Positions 50,812-59,491 of a stretch of DNA of 64,000 bases are shown in pieces. This DNA comes from an uncultured Bacteroidales bacterium. GTDB lineage: Bacteria; Bacteroidota; Bacteroidia; Bacteroidales; Muribaculaceae. Under the pieces are notes generated by a model. That model saw nothing but the letters and a program-made list of their open reading frames with translations. It was not told the DNA's origin and ran no database searches. Every line of letters starts with the position of its first letter. Positions within the stretch are counted from its first letter, which is position 1. The stretch is taken from positions 1 to 64,000 of the forward strand of contig CACYQB010000009.1 of NCBI GenBank assembly GCA_902776435.1, written 5' to 3'. The position numbers and the translations under genes are program-made.

Positions 50812-51927
50812 TTAAGATTCCTCGAAGGCCTGGGCAACTTGCTTGAGCTGGTCGATGATGTCGATGTGCTGGGGGCACTGGGCCTCACACTGTCCGCACT
50901 CGATACACTCGCTGGCACGGCCGTGACTCTTGGCAATCAGGTCATAGTATAACTTGCAATTACCCTTCAGTTCTGGGAATTGTTTCATGTTATTGTAGAG
51001 GCTGAAGTACCCAGGGATGGCTATCTGTTGCGGACAGCCATCGGTGCAATAGCGGCAAGCGGTACAGGGTATGGCAATCGAGTCACTGATGGCCTGGGTG
51101 GCGCGGGCGATGATGGCCTGCTCCTCGTCGTTGAGGGGGTGGAAATCCTGCATGTAGGCGGTGTTATCCTCGAGTTGCTCCATGTTGCTCATGCCGCTGA
51201 GGACGGTCAGTACATTGGGCAGCGAGGCACAGTAGCGGATGGCCCATGACGCGGGGCTGGCATCAGGGTTATATTCCTTGAACAGACGGTCAATGGTCTC
51301 AGGGACATGGGCCAGTGTGCCACCCTTGACAGGCTCCATGACAATCACGGGCTTACCGTGCTTTTCGCACAGGTCATAACAGGTCTTGCTCTCGATGGCG
51401 GGGCTGTCCCAGTCGAGGTAATTGATCTGCAGCTGCACGTATTCGGCCTCGGGATGATTCTCGAGAATTTCGGCCAGCAGGGTAGAATCGTCGTGAAATG
51501 AGAAGCCAATGTGACGGATGCGGCCCTCGGCCTTCTTGCGGGCAATGAAGCCCCAGCCGTCCATGCGCTCCATCACCTCGACGCGCTCGCGGTTAAGGGC
51601 ATGCAGCCAGTAGTAGTCAAAGTATTCGACTCCGCACTTCTCTAACTGCTCGTTGAAGATGCGCTCCAGGTCGGCCTCCTCTTTGATAGCCCACACGGGC
51701 ATCTTGCTGGTGACCGTGAACGCTTCGCGAGGATAACGCTTGACAACGGCCTCACGCAGGGCCGTTTCGCTGGCACCGCCATGGTAAGGATAGGCGGTGT
51801 CAAAGTAGGTGAAGCCTCGCTCCATGTACACATCGACCATCGCCTTAAACTTCTCGATGTCGATACTCGTCTGGTCGTCAGGATTGACCAGCGGCAGTCG
51901 CATTAATCCAAATCCGAGCTTTCTCAT
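50812..51927 (-). CDS. Aldo/keto reductase with ferredoxin-type C-terminus
   Basis: A 371-aa protein: an AKR barrel (GFGLMRLP; FDTAYPYHGGASE with the catalytic Asp and Tyr; YFDYYWLHAL) followed by two [4Fe-4S] motifs, CTACRYCTDGCP and CIECGQCEAQCP. These iron-sulfur aldo/keto reductases are common in anaerobes and probably use ferredoxin-linked electrons; the substrate is unknown. The start at 51927 (MRKLGFGLMRLP) fits the family; upstream codons lie in a heptamer repeat. Confidence 0.9.
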   Translation of the reverse strand: MRKLGFGLMRLPLVNPDDQTSIDIEKFKAMVDVYMERGFTYFDTAYPYHGGASETALREAVVKRYPREAFTVTSKMPVWAIKEEADLERIFNEQLEKCGVEYFDYYWLHALNRERVEVMERMDGWGFIARKKAEGRIRHIGFSFHDDSTLLAEILENHPEAEYVQLQINYLDWDSPAIESKTCYDLCEKHGKPVIVMEPVKGGTLAHVPETIDRLFKEYNPDASPASWAIRYCASLPNVLTVLSGMSNMEQLEDNTAYMQDFHPLNDEEQAIIARATQAISDSIAIPCTACRYCTDGCPQQIAIPGYFSLYNNMKQFPELKGNCKLYYDLIAKSHGRASECIECGQCEAQCPQHIDIIDQLKQVAQAFEES

Positions 51928-51985
51928 TTTGTTGAGTTGTAAGTTGTAAGTTTTGAGTTGTAAGTACAATTACTATCGCCTATCA

Positions 51986-52018
51986 CCTAAAGCCTAAAAC
52001 CTAAAGCCTAGAACCTAA
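51986..52018 (-). repeat. TTTAGG-type heptamer array at the GT2 stop codon
   Basis: CCTAAAG, CCTAAAA, CCTAAAG, CCTAGAA, CCTAAGT at exact 7-bp spacing on the plus strand. The GT2 stop (TAG, 52010-52008) and last two codons are inside the array. A different heptamer-like array (TTGTAAG) follows at 51931-51965, before the aldo/keto reductase start. Confidence 0.8.
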
Positions 52019-53024
52019 GTTCCGTGAAATGTTTCACGCCGCGCAGGTAGTGGGCGGTGATGATGTTGACGCGTTCCTCGGGCAACTCGCGCAGCAGGTT
52101 AACCGTGGGTTGTGACGTATAGTTAGAGCGCAGGCGGCGGAACTCGTAATGGGCACGGATGATGGCCCAAGCGTCGCCAAAGTGGAACTTGGCCAATGCC
52201 ATGCCAAAGGCTAATGTGTCCATGAGGCGACGGACAAAGAGCAGCCGCTTGCCCTCGGTACGAGGCAGGTTCTTGTGCAACAGGAGCAGGTTGTTACGGA
52301 AATTCAGGAAAGTCTTCCTGGGGTTACCATAGGCCAAACTGCCTCCACCCAGGTGATAGACATGGCTTGACGGCAACATCATCAGGTCATAGCCAGCCAA
52401 GCGGATGCGCCAGCACAGGTCTATTTCCTCCATGTGGGCAAAGAAATCCTTGTCCAAACCGCCAACGTCCTGATACAACTGGCTACGCACCATCAGGCAT
52501 GCGCCCGTGGCCCAGAAGACGCTCTTGGGGCCGTCATCATACTGGCCGTGGTCCTCCTCGACATACTCAAAGACACGCCCGCGGCAATAGGGGTAGCCAT
52601 GACAGTCGATGTAACCGCCCGCCGCGCCGGCATAGTCAAACATGGTCGGGCCCTCCTTGCTGTCATGGAGGAGTTTGGGCATCACCGCCCCCACTTGCGG
52701 GTGGGCCTCCATGTAGTCCAGCAGCGGGTTGAGCCAGCCCTGCGGCGTGCGCACGTCGCTGTTGAGCAACACCGTATAGGGGTACATCGTCTGCCCGATA
52801 GCCAAGTTATAGCCCAGGGCAAAGCCATAGTTGTCGTCGAATTTCAACACCCTGATTTCCGGGAATTCCTCACGGAGCACCTTCAGGCTGTCGTCGGTAC
52901 TGCCGTTGTCAGCCACAATGATATCGGCCACATCGCCATCGGTGCCCGCAATCACAGTGGGCAGATAACGACGCAGCAATTCAGCACCATTCCAATTCAA
53001 TATGATGACAGCAACCTGTTTCAT
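52008..53024 (-). CDS. Family 2 glycosyltransferase
   Basis: A 338-aa inverting glycosyltransferase, cytosolic face. ILNWNGAELL opens the GT-A fold, VADNGSTDDS binds the nucleotide, LLNSDVRT takes the DxD place, and ATGACLMVRS and HMEEIDLCWRIRLAG are typical of rhamnosyl- and related transferases. The ATG at 53024 was used rather than the GTG at 53033, since it leaves a 5-bp gap to the mtaB stop. Probably envelope polysaccharide synthesis. Confidence 0.92.
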   Translation of the reverse strand: MKQVAVIILNWNGAELLRRYLPTVIAGTDGDVADIIVADNGSTDDSLKVLREEFPEIRVLKFDDNYGFALGYNLAIGQTMYPYTVLLNSDVRTPQGWLNPLLDYMEAHPQVGAVMPKLLHDSKEGPTMFDYAGAAGGYIDCHGYPYCRGRVFEYVEEDHGQYDDGPKSVFWATGACLMVRSQLYQDVGGLDKDFFAHMEEIDLCWRIRLAGYDLMMLPSSHVYHLGGGSLAYGNPRKTFLNFRNNLLLLHKNLPRTEGKRLLFVRRLMDTLAFGMALAKFHFGDAWAIIRAHYEFRRLRSNYTSQPTVNLLRELPEERVNIITAHYLRGVKHFTELRF

Positions 53025-53029
53025 CAATA

Positions 53030-54340
53030 TCACTTATTGTTTACTACCTCGGCATCGACTGAGAGGTCGGTGTTAAGAGATAGGAGTTTAACGTTCACGA
53101 TTTGGTTGGCGAGAGTCATGTCGGGGGCAACGTTCACGCGGATGTAATTGTCGGTGAAACCGTGCATCATACCCTTGCCGCGGCCATGCTCCAGCAACAC
53201 GGGACGGACGGTGCCCAAGTAGCGGCGTGTGAAGTCGGCCTGTTTCTCATCGCTCAAGGCAATCATGCGGGCGGCACGGTCCTGCTTGTCCTGCTGCGAG
53301 ACGATATAGGGGATGCGCAAGGCCATTGTGCCGGGACGCTCACTATAGGGGAAGACATGCAGGTGCTGCACGTCAAGGCTCTTGATAAAACCGTAACTGT
53401 CCTCAAACAGTTCGGGCGTCTCGCCACGGGTACCCACCATCACGTCAACACCGATAAAACAGTCGGGCATCAACTCGCGGCAACGTTGCACCTTGTCGGC
53501 AAATAACTGGCGGTCATAGTGGCGACGCATGAGTTTCAAAATGGGGTCACTGCCGCTCTGCAGCGGAATGTGGAAATGGGGCATGAAAGCCCGTGAACAG
53601 GCACACCACTCAATAATTTCATCGGTCAACAGGTCGGGCTCGATCGAAGAGATGCGGTAACGCTCAATACCCTCGATTTCATCGAGCGATTTCAGCAAAT
53701 CGAGGAATTTTTCGCCCGTGTTTTTGCCAAAATCACCGATGTTTACGCCCGTGATGACAATCTCCTTACCCCCCTCGGCAGCAACCTCACGGGCCTGGGC
53801 AACGAGTTGCGCGATGGTACCGCTACGGCTACGGCCACGGGCGGCAGGGATGGTGCAATAACTGCACCAGTAGTCACAACCGTCCTGCACCTTGAGCCAG
53901 TAGCGAGTGCGGTCACCACGGTCACACGAGGGCGAGAAGGAGCGGATATCGAGCGAAGGAGTCACCTCCAAGCGCTGCTGGCGGTCCTCGAACCACTGCA
54001 GCACATAGCGTGCGATCTCGGACTTGTGTTCACTGCCGAGCACGATGTCCACGCCCGGAATCTCGGCGATTTCCTTACCCTTGAGTTGGGCATAGCATCC
54101 CGTGACTACCATCAGGGCATCGGGGTACTGGCGGATGAGGTGGCGGATGTGCTGGCGGCACTTGCTGTCGGCCAGAGCGGTAACACTGCAGGTGTTGACT
54201 ACGCACACATCAGGCACCTCGTCACGCGCGGCAGGCACAAAGCCTTCTGCCGCCAGCAGCGACTGCATCGTGGCGGTTTCCGAGAAGTTGAGTTTGCAGC
54301 CCAGCGTCTCGAGTCTTACCCTATGTTGTGTGGTGCTCAT
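53030..54340 (-). CDS. mtaB: tRNA t6A37 methylthiotransferase MtaB
   Basis: Adds the 2-methylthio group to t6A37 of tRNA. 436 aa. N-terminal cluster cysteines in LGCKLNFSE, NTCSV and GCYAQ; radical SAM motif QDGCDYWCSYCTIPAARG; TRAM-like end. The LGCKLN start distinguishes it from MiaB (YGCQMN), whose gene is at 6.8 kb, so the window encodes both tRNA-37 thiolating enzymes. Confidence 0.94.
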   Translation of the reverse strand: MSTTQHRVRLETLGCKLNFSETATMQSLLAAEGFVPAARDEVPDVCVVNTCSVTALADSKCRQHIRHLIRQYPDALMVVTGCYAQLKGKEIAEIPGVDIVLGSEHKSEIARYVLQWFEDRQQRLEVTPSLDIRSFSPSCDRGDRTRYWLKVQDGCDYWCSYCTIPAARGRSRSGTIAQLVAQAREVAAEGGKEIVITGVNIGDFGKNTGEKFLDLLKSLDEIEGIERYRISSIEPDLLTDEIIEWCACSRAFMPHFHIPLQSGSDPILKLMRRHYDRQLFADKVQRCRELMPDCFIGVDVMVGTRGETPELFEDSYGFIKSLDVQHLHVFPYSERPGTMALRIPYIVSQQDKQDRAARMIALSDEKQADFTRRYLGTVRPVLLEHGRGKGMMHGFTDNYIRVNVAPDMTLANQIVNVKLLSLNTDLSVDAEVVNNK

Positions 54341-54343
54341 TAG

Positions 54344-54414
54344 CGGATGGGGCGGATTTTTAACGGATTGAACGGAAAAAACGGATATTACGGATTTAAC
54401 GGATTTAACGGATG
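54344..54414. repeat. CGGATTTAA 9-bp array downstream of rnr
   Basis: CGGA starts at 54344 and 54353, then at 54364, 54373, 54382, 54391, 54400 and 54409: six units at exact 9-bp spacing after one 11-bp step. It fills the gap between rnr and mtaB. Confidence 0.8.
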
Positions 54415-54419
54415 AATCA

Positions 54420-54433
54420 CCTAAAGCCTAGAA
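54420..54433 (-). repeat. Two TTTAGG-type heptamers after rnr
   Basis: CCTAAAG and CCTAGAA on the plus strand, read TTCTAGGCTTTAGG in rnr sense, 2 bp beyond the stop codon. Confidence 0.65.
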
Positions 54434-54435
54434 AT

Positions 54436-56844
54436 TTACTTCTTGCGGCCACGGGGTTTACCCGAGCGGCTGGGCCTGTGGGGGCGACCGGGTCTTTCGG
54501 GCCTTGCTCCACGGGCTTCACGGGCCTGACGGCGAGTGCTGTTGCCACGGGCACCACGCTGCTGGCGACGAGAGGCGCTACCGCCCTCGTACTGCTGACG
54601 CTGGCGCTCGTCCCTGGACAGGCGGCCACTGGTGCTACGGCTGTTCTGCTCGGTGATGGGCTCACGGTCGATGCGGTGGGTACCAGCAGGATTTTCCTTG
54701 TCAACGAGGACGAAGTCGAGCTGCTTTTTAATCAGGTCGGCGCGTGCCACCTGGATGGTTATGGGGTCGCCCAGACGATAGACCTTGCCGCGACGGCGAC
54801 CACGGATGCAGTAGTTCTTCTCATCGAACTCATAGAAGTCATCATCCAAACCACGGATGCCCACGAGTCCTTCGCAATGAGTCTCATCGAGTTCCACATA
54901 CAGGCCCCACTCGGTCACACCCGAGATGCAGCCCGAGAAGACGCCACCCAGGCGCTGGCCCATATACTCGACTTCCTTGTACTTGATAGAGGCTCGCTCG
55001 GCATTGGCTGCGAGTTGTTCCTGAGCGCTCATGTGCTTGCACTGATCCTCGAGTTTGACGGGATCCACGCTCTTCTCGCCTGCTGCATACTTGTCCAGCA
55101 GGCGGTGCACCGTCAAGTCGGGATAACGGCGGATGGGCGATGTGAAGTGGGTGTAGTAGTCAAACGCCAGGCCATAGTGGCCGATGTTTGTGGCGCTGTA
55201 AATAGCCTTGGCCATCGAGCGGATGGCGAGGATGGCGAGCATCTCCTCCTCTGGTTTACCCTTGGCCTCCTCCAGCATCTTGTTGATAGACTTGTTGATG
55301 TCACGGCCAGAGCCCTTGGTGCGCACCTTGTAGCCGAAGTGGGCAGCAATGTCGGCAAAATTCTGCAACTTGTCCAGGTCGGGCTGGTCGTGAACACGAT
55401 AGACCATCGCCTTGGCCGTCCTGTTCCTCGGCACCTTGCCGATGTGTTCGGCCACCTTGCAGTTGGCCAGCAGCATGAACTCCTCGATGAGTTTGTTGGC
55501 GTCCTTCGACTCATGGATATGGACGGCAATGGGCTTGCCCGTCTCGTCAATGTCAAATTTCTTCTCCTCACGGTTGAAGGATACCGAGCCGCCCTCCTCA
55601 AAGCGACGGCGGCGCAACTGCTTGGCCATCTCGTTGAGCACGGCAAGTTCTTCGGCCAGGTCGCCCTTGCCGGTCTCCAGGATCTGCTGTGCCTCCTCAT
55701 AGGAGAAGCGCCTGTTGCTGCGCGTCACCGTGTGGCAGATTTTGTATTTCTTCACCCTGGCCTCGGCATCCATTTCCATGACTACCGAGTGGGTGAGTTT
55801 ATCCTCATCGGGGCGTAGTGAGCAGATATTGTTGCACAGTTTCTCGGGCAGCATGGGGATGGTGCGGTCCACCAGATAGACCGAAGTGGCACGCTCATAG
55901 GCCTCCTTGTCGATGATGGAGCCCGGCGTGACATAGTGGCTCACGTCGGCGATGTGGACACCGATTTCCCAGTTGCCGTTTTTCAGTTTCTCGATGGAGA
56001 GGGCGTCGTCAAAGTCCTTGGCATCAGCGGGGTCGATGGTGAACGTGGTCACGTCGCGCATGTCACGGCGGCGGGCAATCTCCTCGGGCGTGATGCCTGC
56101 ATCCAGGGCTTCGGCAGCCTCGGTGACGTTCTCGGGGTACTTGTAGGGCAAGCCGAACTCAGCCAGGATGGCGTGAATCTCGGCATTGTTCTCACCAGCC
56201 ATACCCAGCACGTCAACCACCTCGCCGATAGGCGTATTGGCATCCTCGGGCCAATCGACAATCTTGACGACAACCTTGTCGCCGGTCTTGCCACCAGCCA
56301 GTTTATCCAGGGGAATAAAGATGTCGGTCGCCAGGAACTTGCTGTCGGTCGCCAACTGGGCAAAATACTTGAGGACCTGCAACGTGCCGACGAACACCTG
56401 TTCCTTGCGTTCCAGGATTTTCACGACTTCGGCCTCGGGTTCCAAGCCATGACGCGCGGCACTGATATGTACCAGCACGCGGTCACCATTCAGGGCGTGC
56501 ATCGAGTTGCGCTCGGCCACCATGATGGGCTTGCCGTCGTCGCTTGCCGTGTCCACGCTGTTCTTGCCGTTACTGCGGCGGATGAAGATTCCCTCGGCCA
56601 CCGATGAGCGGCCCACAGCCTTGTAACTGCCAAGCCCCACCTGGACCAGGAAACCGTCAACGGCCAGTTCCTCCAGAATCTCGACAATGACCGTGCGGCG
56701 CTTGGGCGTATTGGCGCCCACAGCCGCCGAGACCTGCTTGTAATTGAAGGAGCCCTCGCCCTGTGCATTAAAGAAATTAATGACTCTATCGTGGTACTCA
56801 CGACGTTCCTGTTTCAACGTTTGTAATCCGCTTCTTTTTGCCAT
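54436..56844 (-). CDS. rnr: Ribonuclease R
   Basis: Processive 3'-5' exoribonuclease that degrades structured RNA. 802 aa. N-terminal winged-helix and cold-shock domains (to about 230), the RNB catalytic domain with IDPADAKDFDDALS, then an S1 domain (about 630-715). The last 45 residues are strongly basic and rich in Arg, Gly and Pro (SRRQQRGARG, RPGRPHRPSRSGKPRGRKK), a likely RNA-binding tail. Own promoter, divergent from the GH25 gene. Confidence 0.95.
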   Translation of the reverse strand: MAKRSGLQTLKQERREYHDRVINFFNAQGEGSFNYKQVSAAVGANTPKRRTVIVEILEELAVDGFLVQVGLGSYKAVGRSSVAEGIFIRRSNGKNSVDTASDDGKPIMVAERNSMHALNGDRVLVHISAARHGLEPEAEVVKILERKEQVFVGTLQVLKYFAQLATDSKFLATDIFIPLDKLAGGKTGDKVVVKIVDWPEDANTPIGEVVDVLGMAGENNAEIHAILAEFGLPYKYPENVTEAAEALDAGITPEEIARRRDMRDVTTFTIDPADAKDFDDALSIEKLKNGNWEIGVHIADVSHYVTPGSIIDKEAYERATSVYLVDRTIPMLPEKLCNNICSLRPDEDKLTHSVVMEMDAEARVKKYKICHTVTRSNRRFSYEEAQQILETGKGDLAEELAVLNEMAKQLRRRRFEEGGSVSFNREEKKFDIDETGKPIAVHIHESKDANKLIEEFMLLANCKVAEHIGKVPRNRTAKAMVYRVHDQPDLDKLQNFADIAAHFGYKVRTKGSGRDINKSINKMLEEAKGKPEEEMLAILAIRSMAKAIYSATNIGHYGLAFDYYTHFTSPIRRYPDLTVHRLLDKYAAGEKSVDPVKLEDQCKHMSAQEQLAANAERASIKYKEVEYMGQRLGGVFSGCISGVTEWGLYVELDETHCEGLVGIRGLDDDFYEFDEKNYCIRGRRRGKVYRLGDPITIQVARADLIKKQLDFVLVDKENPAGTHRIDREPITEQNSRSTSGRLSRDERQRQQYEGGSASRRQQRGARGNSTRRQAREARGARPERPGRPHRPSRSGKPRGRKK

Positions 56845-56885
56845 ATATTGTTCTATTATTTACGATTTGTATCGTGGATAACTTA

Positions 56886-56893
56886 CAAAGGTA
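56886..56893 (-). promoter_or_regulatory. -7 element of rnr
   Basis: TACCTTTG on the minus strand, 41 bp before the start codon; no -33 TTTG seen. Confidence 0.55.
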
Positions 56894-56997
56894 ATGATTT
56901 ATTGTCATATTACAGCCCTGCATGACCGACTTTTCGCATTTTTTTGTAAAAAAACACATTTGACAATTTTTAATAAAGCCGTTAGCGGTTTTTTTCA

Positions 56998-57005
56998 TAA
57001 CTTTG
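56998..57005 (+). promoter_or_regulatory. -7 element of the long GH25 gene
   Basis: TAACTTTG 52 bp before the start; preceded by a T-run and a small CCG TTAG CGG hairpin, no -33 TTTG. Confidence 0.5.
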
Positions 57006-57057
57006 CAGCCACCTTTACTCTAAGAACAAGAAATAGCAATGGTTTTTTAAAATAGGT

Positions 57058-58650
57058 ATGTTCAAAAGTTTTTCATATTCATTGTTGGTAGCCCTCATGC
57101 TCTCGCTGTGCCCCATCACGGCGTGGGGTGCGCCACAGCATACTGATATCACCAAGCCCACGCGCGAGCGCGTGAGCCAAAAAGATAAGGACAAGAAGAA
57201 AGCGGACGAGAAAAAGGACAAGAAGGATGACAAGAAGGCTAGCAAGCCCGCCGCTCAAGCACCAGCAACTCCCCCCAAGGACAATAATGCCGCCAAGCCC
57301 GCAGCCCCCAAGGAGAATGCCGCTAAGCCCGCGGCCCCCGCTAAGGAAAATGCCCCTGCCGCCAAGCCCGCCAACACCAAGCGCGACTCCGATTCCATCA
57401 AGGCCAATCCGCCAAAACCCAAAGTGCGTCAGACTGTCAACCCCGAGAAGACACAGTTTGACGGAATCGACGTGTCCAAGCACCAGGGTTATATCGACTG
57501 GGCTCAACTTAGGAACCACAGTAAAATCAAGTTCGTTTACATCAAGGCCACCGAGGGCAGCGACTACGTCGACCCCAAATACAAGGAGAACATCCGCAAC
57601 GCCCGCAAACACGGTTTCAAGGTGGGCAGTTACCACTTCCTCACCACCAAGAGCAGTGCGACAACCCAGTTCCACAACTTCATCCGCAATGCCAACCGTG
57701 AGGAGCAGGATCTGTTGCCCGTTATCGACGTCGAGAACATCGGCCGCTGGTCTTCGCAGCAGTTGAGGGACAGCCTCAAGGTGTTTGCCGACCTGGTCGA
57801 GGATTACTATGGCTGCAAGCCACTCATCTACACGAGCGAGAAATTCTTCACCAAGCACCTGGGCCGCGCCTTTGCCGAATATCCCCTGTTCATCGCCAAG
57901 TATAATCCCAACCAGCCCAACATCGGCTACAAGTGGATCATGTGGCAATTCTCGGACTGCGGTCTGTTCAAGCCCGCCGTCAAGGGCAATTACGGTGAGG
58001 TGGACCTGAGCCGCTTCAACAAGGGCTGCTCCATCAACGATATCATCTACAAGCCCAGCCAGCACAAGCCCAAAACCAGCGTGCATGATGCTGTGGACCG
58101 CAAGGACAAGCCCACCAGCGTCAACATGACTGAACAGAAGCCCAAGGAGACTCCCAAGATGTCCAAGCGACAGCAGGAAGAGGCTCAGAAACAGGCCGAA
58201 AAAGACAAAAAAGCCAAGGAGCGCAACAAAAAGATAGCCGAAGACGAGGCAAAGAAAAAGGCTGAGGAAGACAAAAAGAACAAAGAAAAAGAAGAACGCC
58301 TGAAGAAGGAGAAAGCCCGTCAGCAGGCCCGTGAGGCTGCCGCCAAGAAGGAAGCCGAGCAGAAGGCCAAAGAGAAAGAGGAGCGCCTGAAGAAGGAGAA
58401 GGCACGCCAGCAGGCCCGTGAGGCAGCCGCCAAGAAGGAGGCTGAGGAAAAGGCCAAGCGTAAAGCCAACGCCCAGAAGGCCCGTCAAGAAAAGGCCGCT
58501 AACCAGAAGAAGGGCAGTTCCAACAAGTCGGCCAGCCTGTTGAACACCAATTCGTCAAAGAAATTGACAGAATCACAGCGCAACGACAGCATACGCTCCT
58601 CACAGTACAACGGCCGCAAGACCAACAAGAGTTCAGCGGACAACGATTGA
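57058..58650 (+). CDS. GH25 lysozyme with charged coiled-coil tail
   Basis: A 530-aa secreted muramidase. Signal peptide cut after AWG (24); a Lys/Asp and Ala/Pro-rich linker (37-130); GH25 domain (about 133-330) with FDGIDVSKHQGYIDW, YIKATEG and VIDVE (D224, E226), the catalytic acids. A Lys/Glu/Ala/Arg helix (about 355-500) follows, containing a 29-residue unit (EERLKKEKARQQAREAAAKK start) twice in a row, 87 bp apart in DNA. The tail resembles TolA/periplasmic spacers. It is followed by a lipoprotein paralogue; both should cleave or remodel peptidoglycan. Confidence 0.88.
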   Translation: MFKSFSYSLLVALMLSLCPITAWGAPQHTDITKPTRERVSQKDKDKKKADEKKDKKDDKKASKPAAQAPATPPKDNNAAKPAAPKENAAKPAAPAKENAPAAKPANTKRDSDSIKANPPKPKVRQTVNPEKTQFDGIDVSKHQGYIDWAQLRNHSKIKFVYIKATEGSDYVDPKYKENIRNARKHGFKVGSYHFLTTKSSATTQFHNFIRNANREEQDLLPVIDVENIGRWSSQQLRDSLKVFADLVEDYYGCKPLIYTSEKFFTKHLGRAFAEYPLFIAKYNPNQPNIGYKWIMWQFSDCGLFKPAVKGNYGEVDLSRFNKGCSINDIIYKPSQHKPKTSVHDAVDRKDKPTSVNMTEQKPKETPKMSKRQQEEAQKQAEKDKKAKERNKKIAEDEAKKKAEEDKKNKEKEERLKKEKARQQAREAAAKKEAEQKAKEKEERLKKEKARQQAREAAAKKEAEEKAKRKANAQKARQEKAANQKKGSSNKSASLLNTNSSKKLTESQRNDSIRSSQYNGRKTNKSSADND

Positions 58651-58703
58651 TGCCGGCATCTAACCGGTATTCCAGAACAACTCGCTTGCGCTAGAGCACG
58701 ACA

Positions 58704-59453
58704 ATGACCATCAAGGCGACATATAAAAAGCGCACCCGACTATCGCTGGTTGTGGCAATACTGCTGGCCATGACCGCATTGTGGTCGTGCCAGGGGCGCG
58801 GCAACAGCAAACCATCCAAACCCGCTGTGGCACCCCGCAACCCCGAAGCCAAGTATGACGGCATTGACATCTCCAGCCACCAGGGCTACATCGATTGGGC
58901 CAAAGTGAGCAGCGACAAAGACATCCGCTTTGTCTATATCAAGGCGACCGAGGGCGCCACTTACCACTCGCCCCACTACACCCACAACATCACCCAAGCG
59001 CGAAGGTACGGCCTGCTCGTGGGCAGTTACCACTATCTCACCTCCTCGTCCTCGATCGATGAGCAGTTTGAGAACTTCTCCAAGTTTGCCATCAAGTCGG
59101 TCCAGGACCTCATCCCCATGCTCGATGTCGAGGTACGCGGCAACTGGTCACGCAGCCAACTCATTGACAGCGTCGAGAGGTTCTGCCAGATGGTCGAGCA
59201 GCATTATGGTGTACAACCCATGATTTACAGCACGATGGGCTTCTACAACAAGAACCTGACGCCGCACTTCAACAAGCACCGCCTCTACATCGGCAGGTAC
59301 TCCAACGCCGAGCCCGAAATCAACTGGGAAGGAGAGTACACCATATGGCAGTACAGCGAGACGGGCATTATTCCCGGCATCGATGCCTATGTGGACCTGT
59401 GCCGTTACCGCAAGGACGGCTGGATTGACGAGATTCTTCTCCCTCACAAATAA
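58704..59453 (+). CDS. GH25 lysozyme lipoprotein
   Basis: A 249-aa paralogue of the gene before it without linker or tail. The signal peptide ends in a lipobox (ALWSC), so it is membrane-anchored. The GH25 motifs are complete: YDGIDISSHQGYIDWA, YIKATEGATY and MLDVEVRGNW. 53 bp separate the two genes and no promoter is visible between them, so they are probably co-transcribed. Likely roles are peptidoglycan turnover or attack on other bacteria; no immunity gene is obvious. Confidence 0.9.
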   Translation: MTIKATYKKRTRLSLVVAILLAMTALWSCQGRGNSKPSKPAVAPRNPEAKYDGIDISSHQGYIDWAKVSSDKDIRFVYIKATEGATYHSPHYTHNITQARRYGLLVGSYHYLTSSSSIDEQFENFSKFAIKSVQDLIPMLDVEVRGNWSRSQLIDSVERFCQMVEQHYGVQPMIYSTMGFYNKNLTPHFNKHRLYIGRYSNAEPEINWEGEYTIWQYSETGIIPGIDAYVDLCRYRKDGWIDEILLPHK

Positions 59454-59491
59454 CCATACTCGATAGAACTTCATAACTAACTGAAAGAATC

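Noticed and set aside
54344-54414. CRISPR-like or iteron origin after rnr
   Set aside because: 9-bp units without spacers; no replication initiator nearby.
54412-55818. 468-codon open frame opposite rnr
   Set aside because: Antisense shadow; its start is repeat-derived and RNase R motifs on the other strand are complete.
57079-58488. 469-codon Leu-rich frame opposite the long GH25 gene
   Set aside because: Antisense of Lys-rich codons reads as Leu/Phe and imitates a membrane protein.
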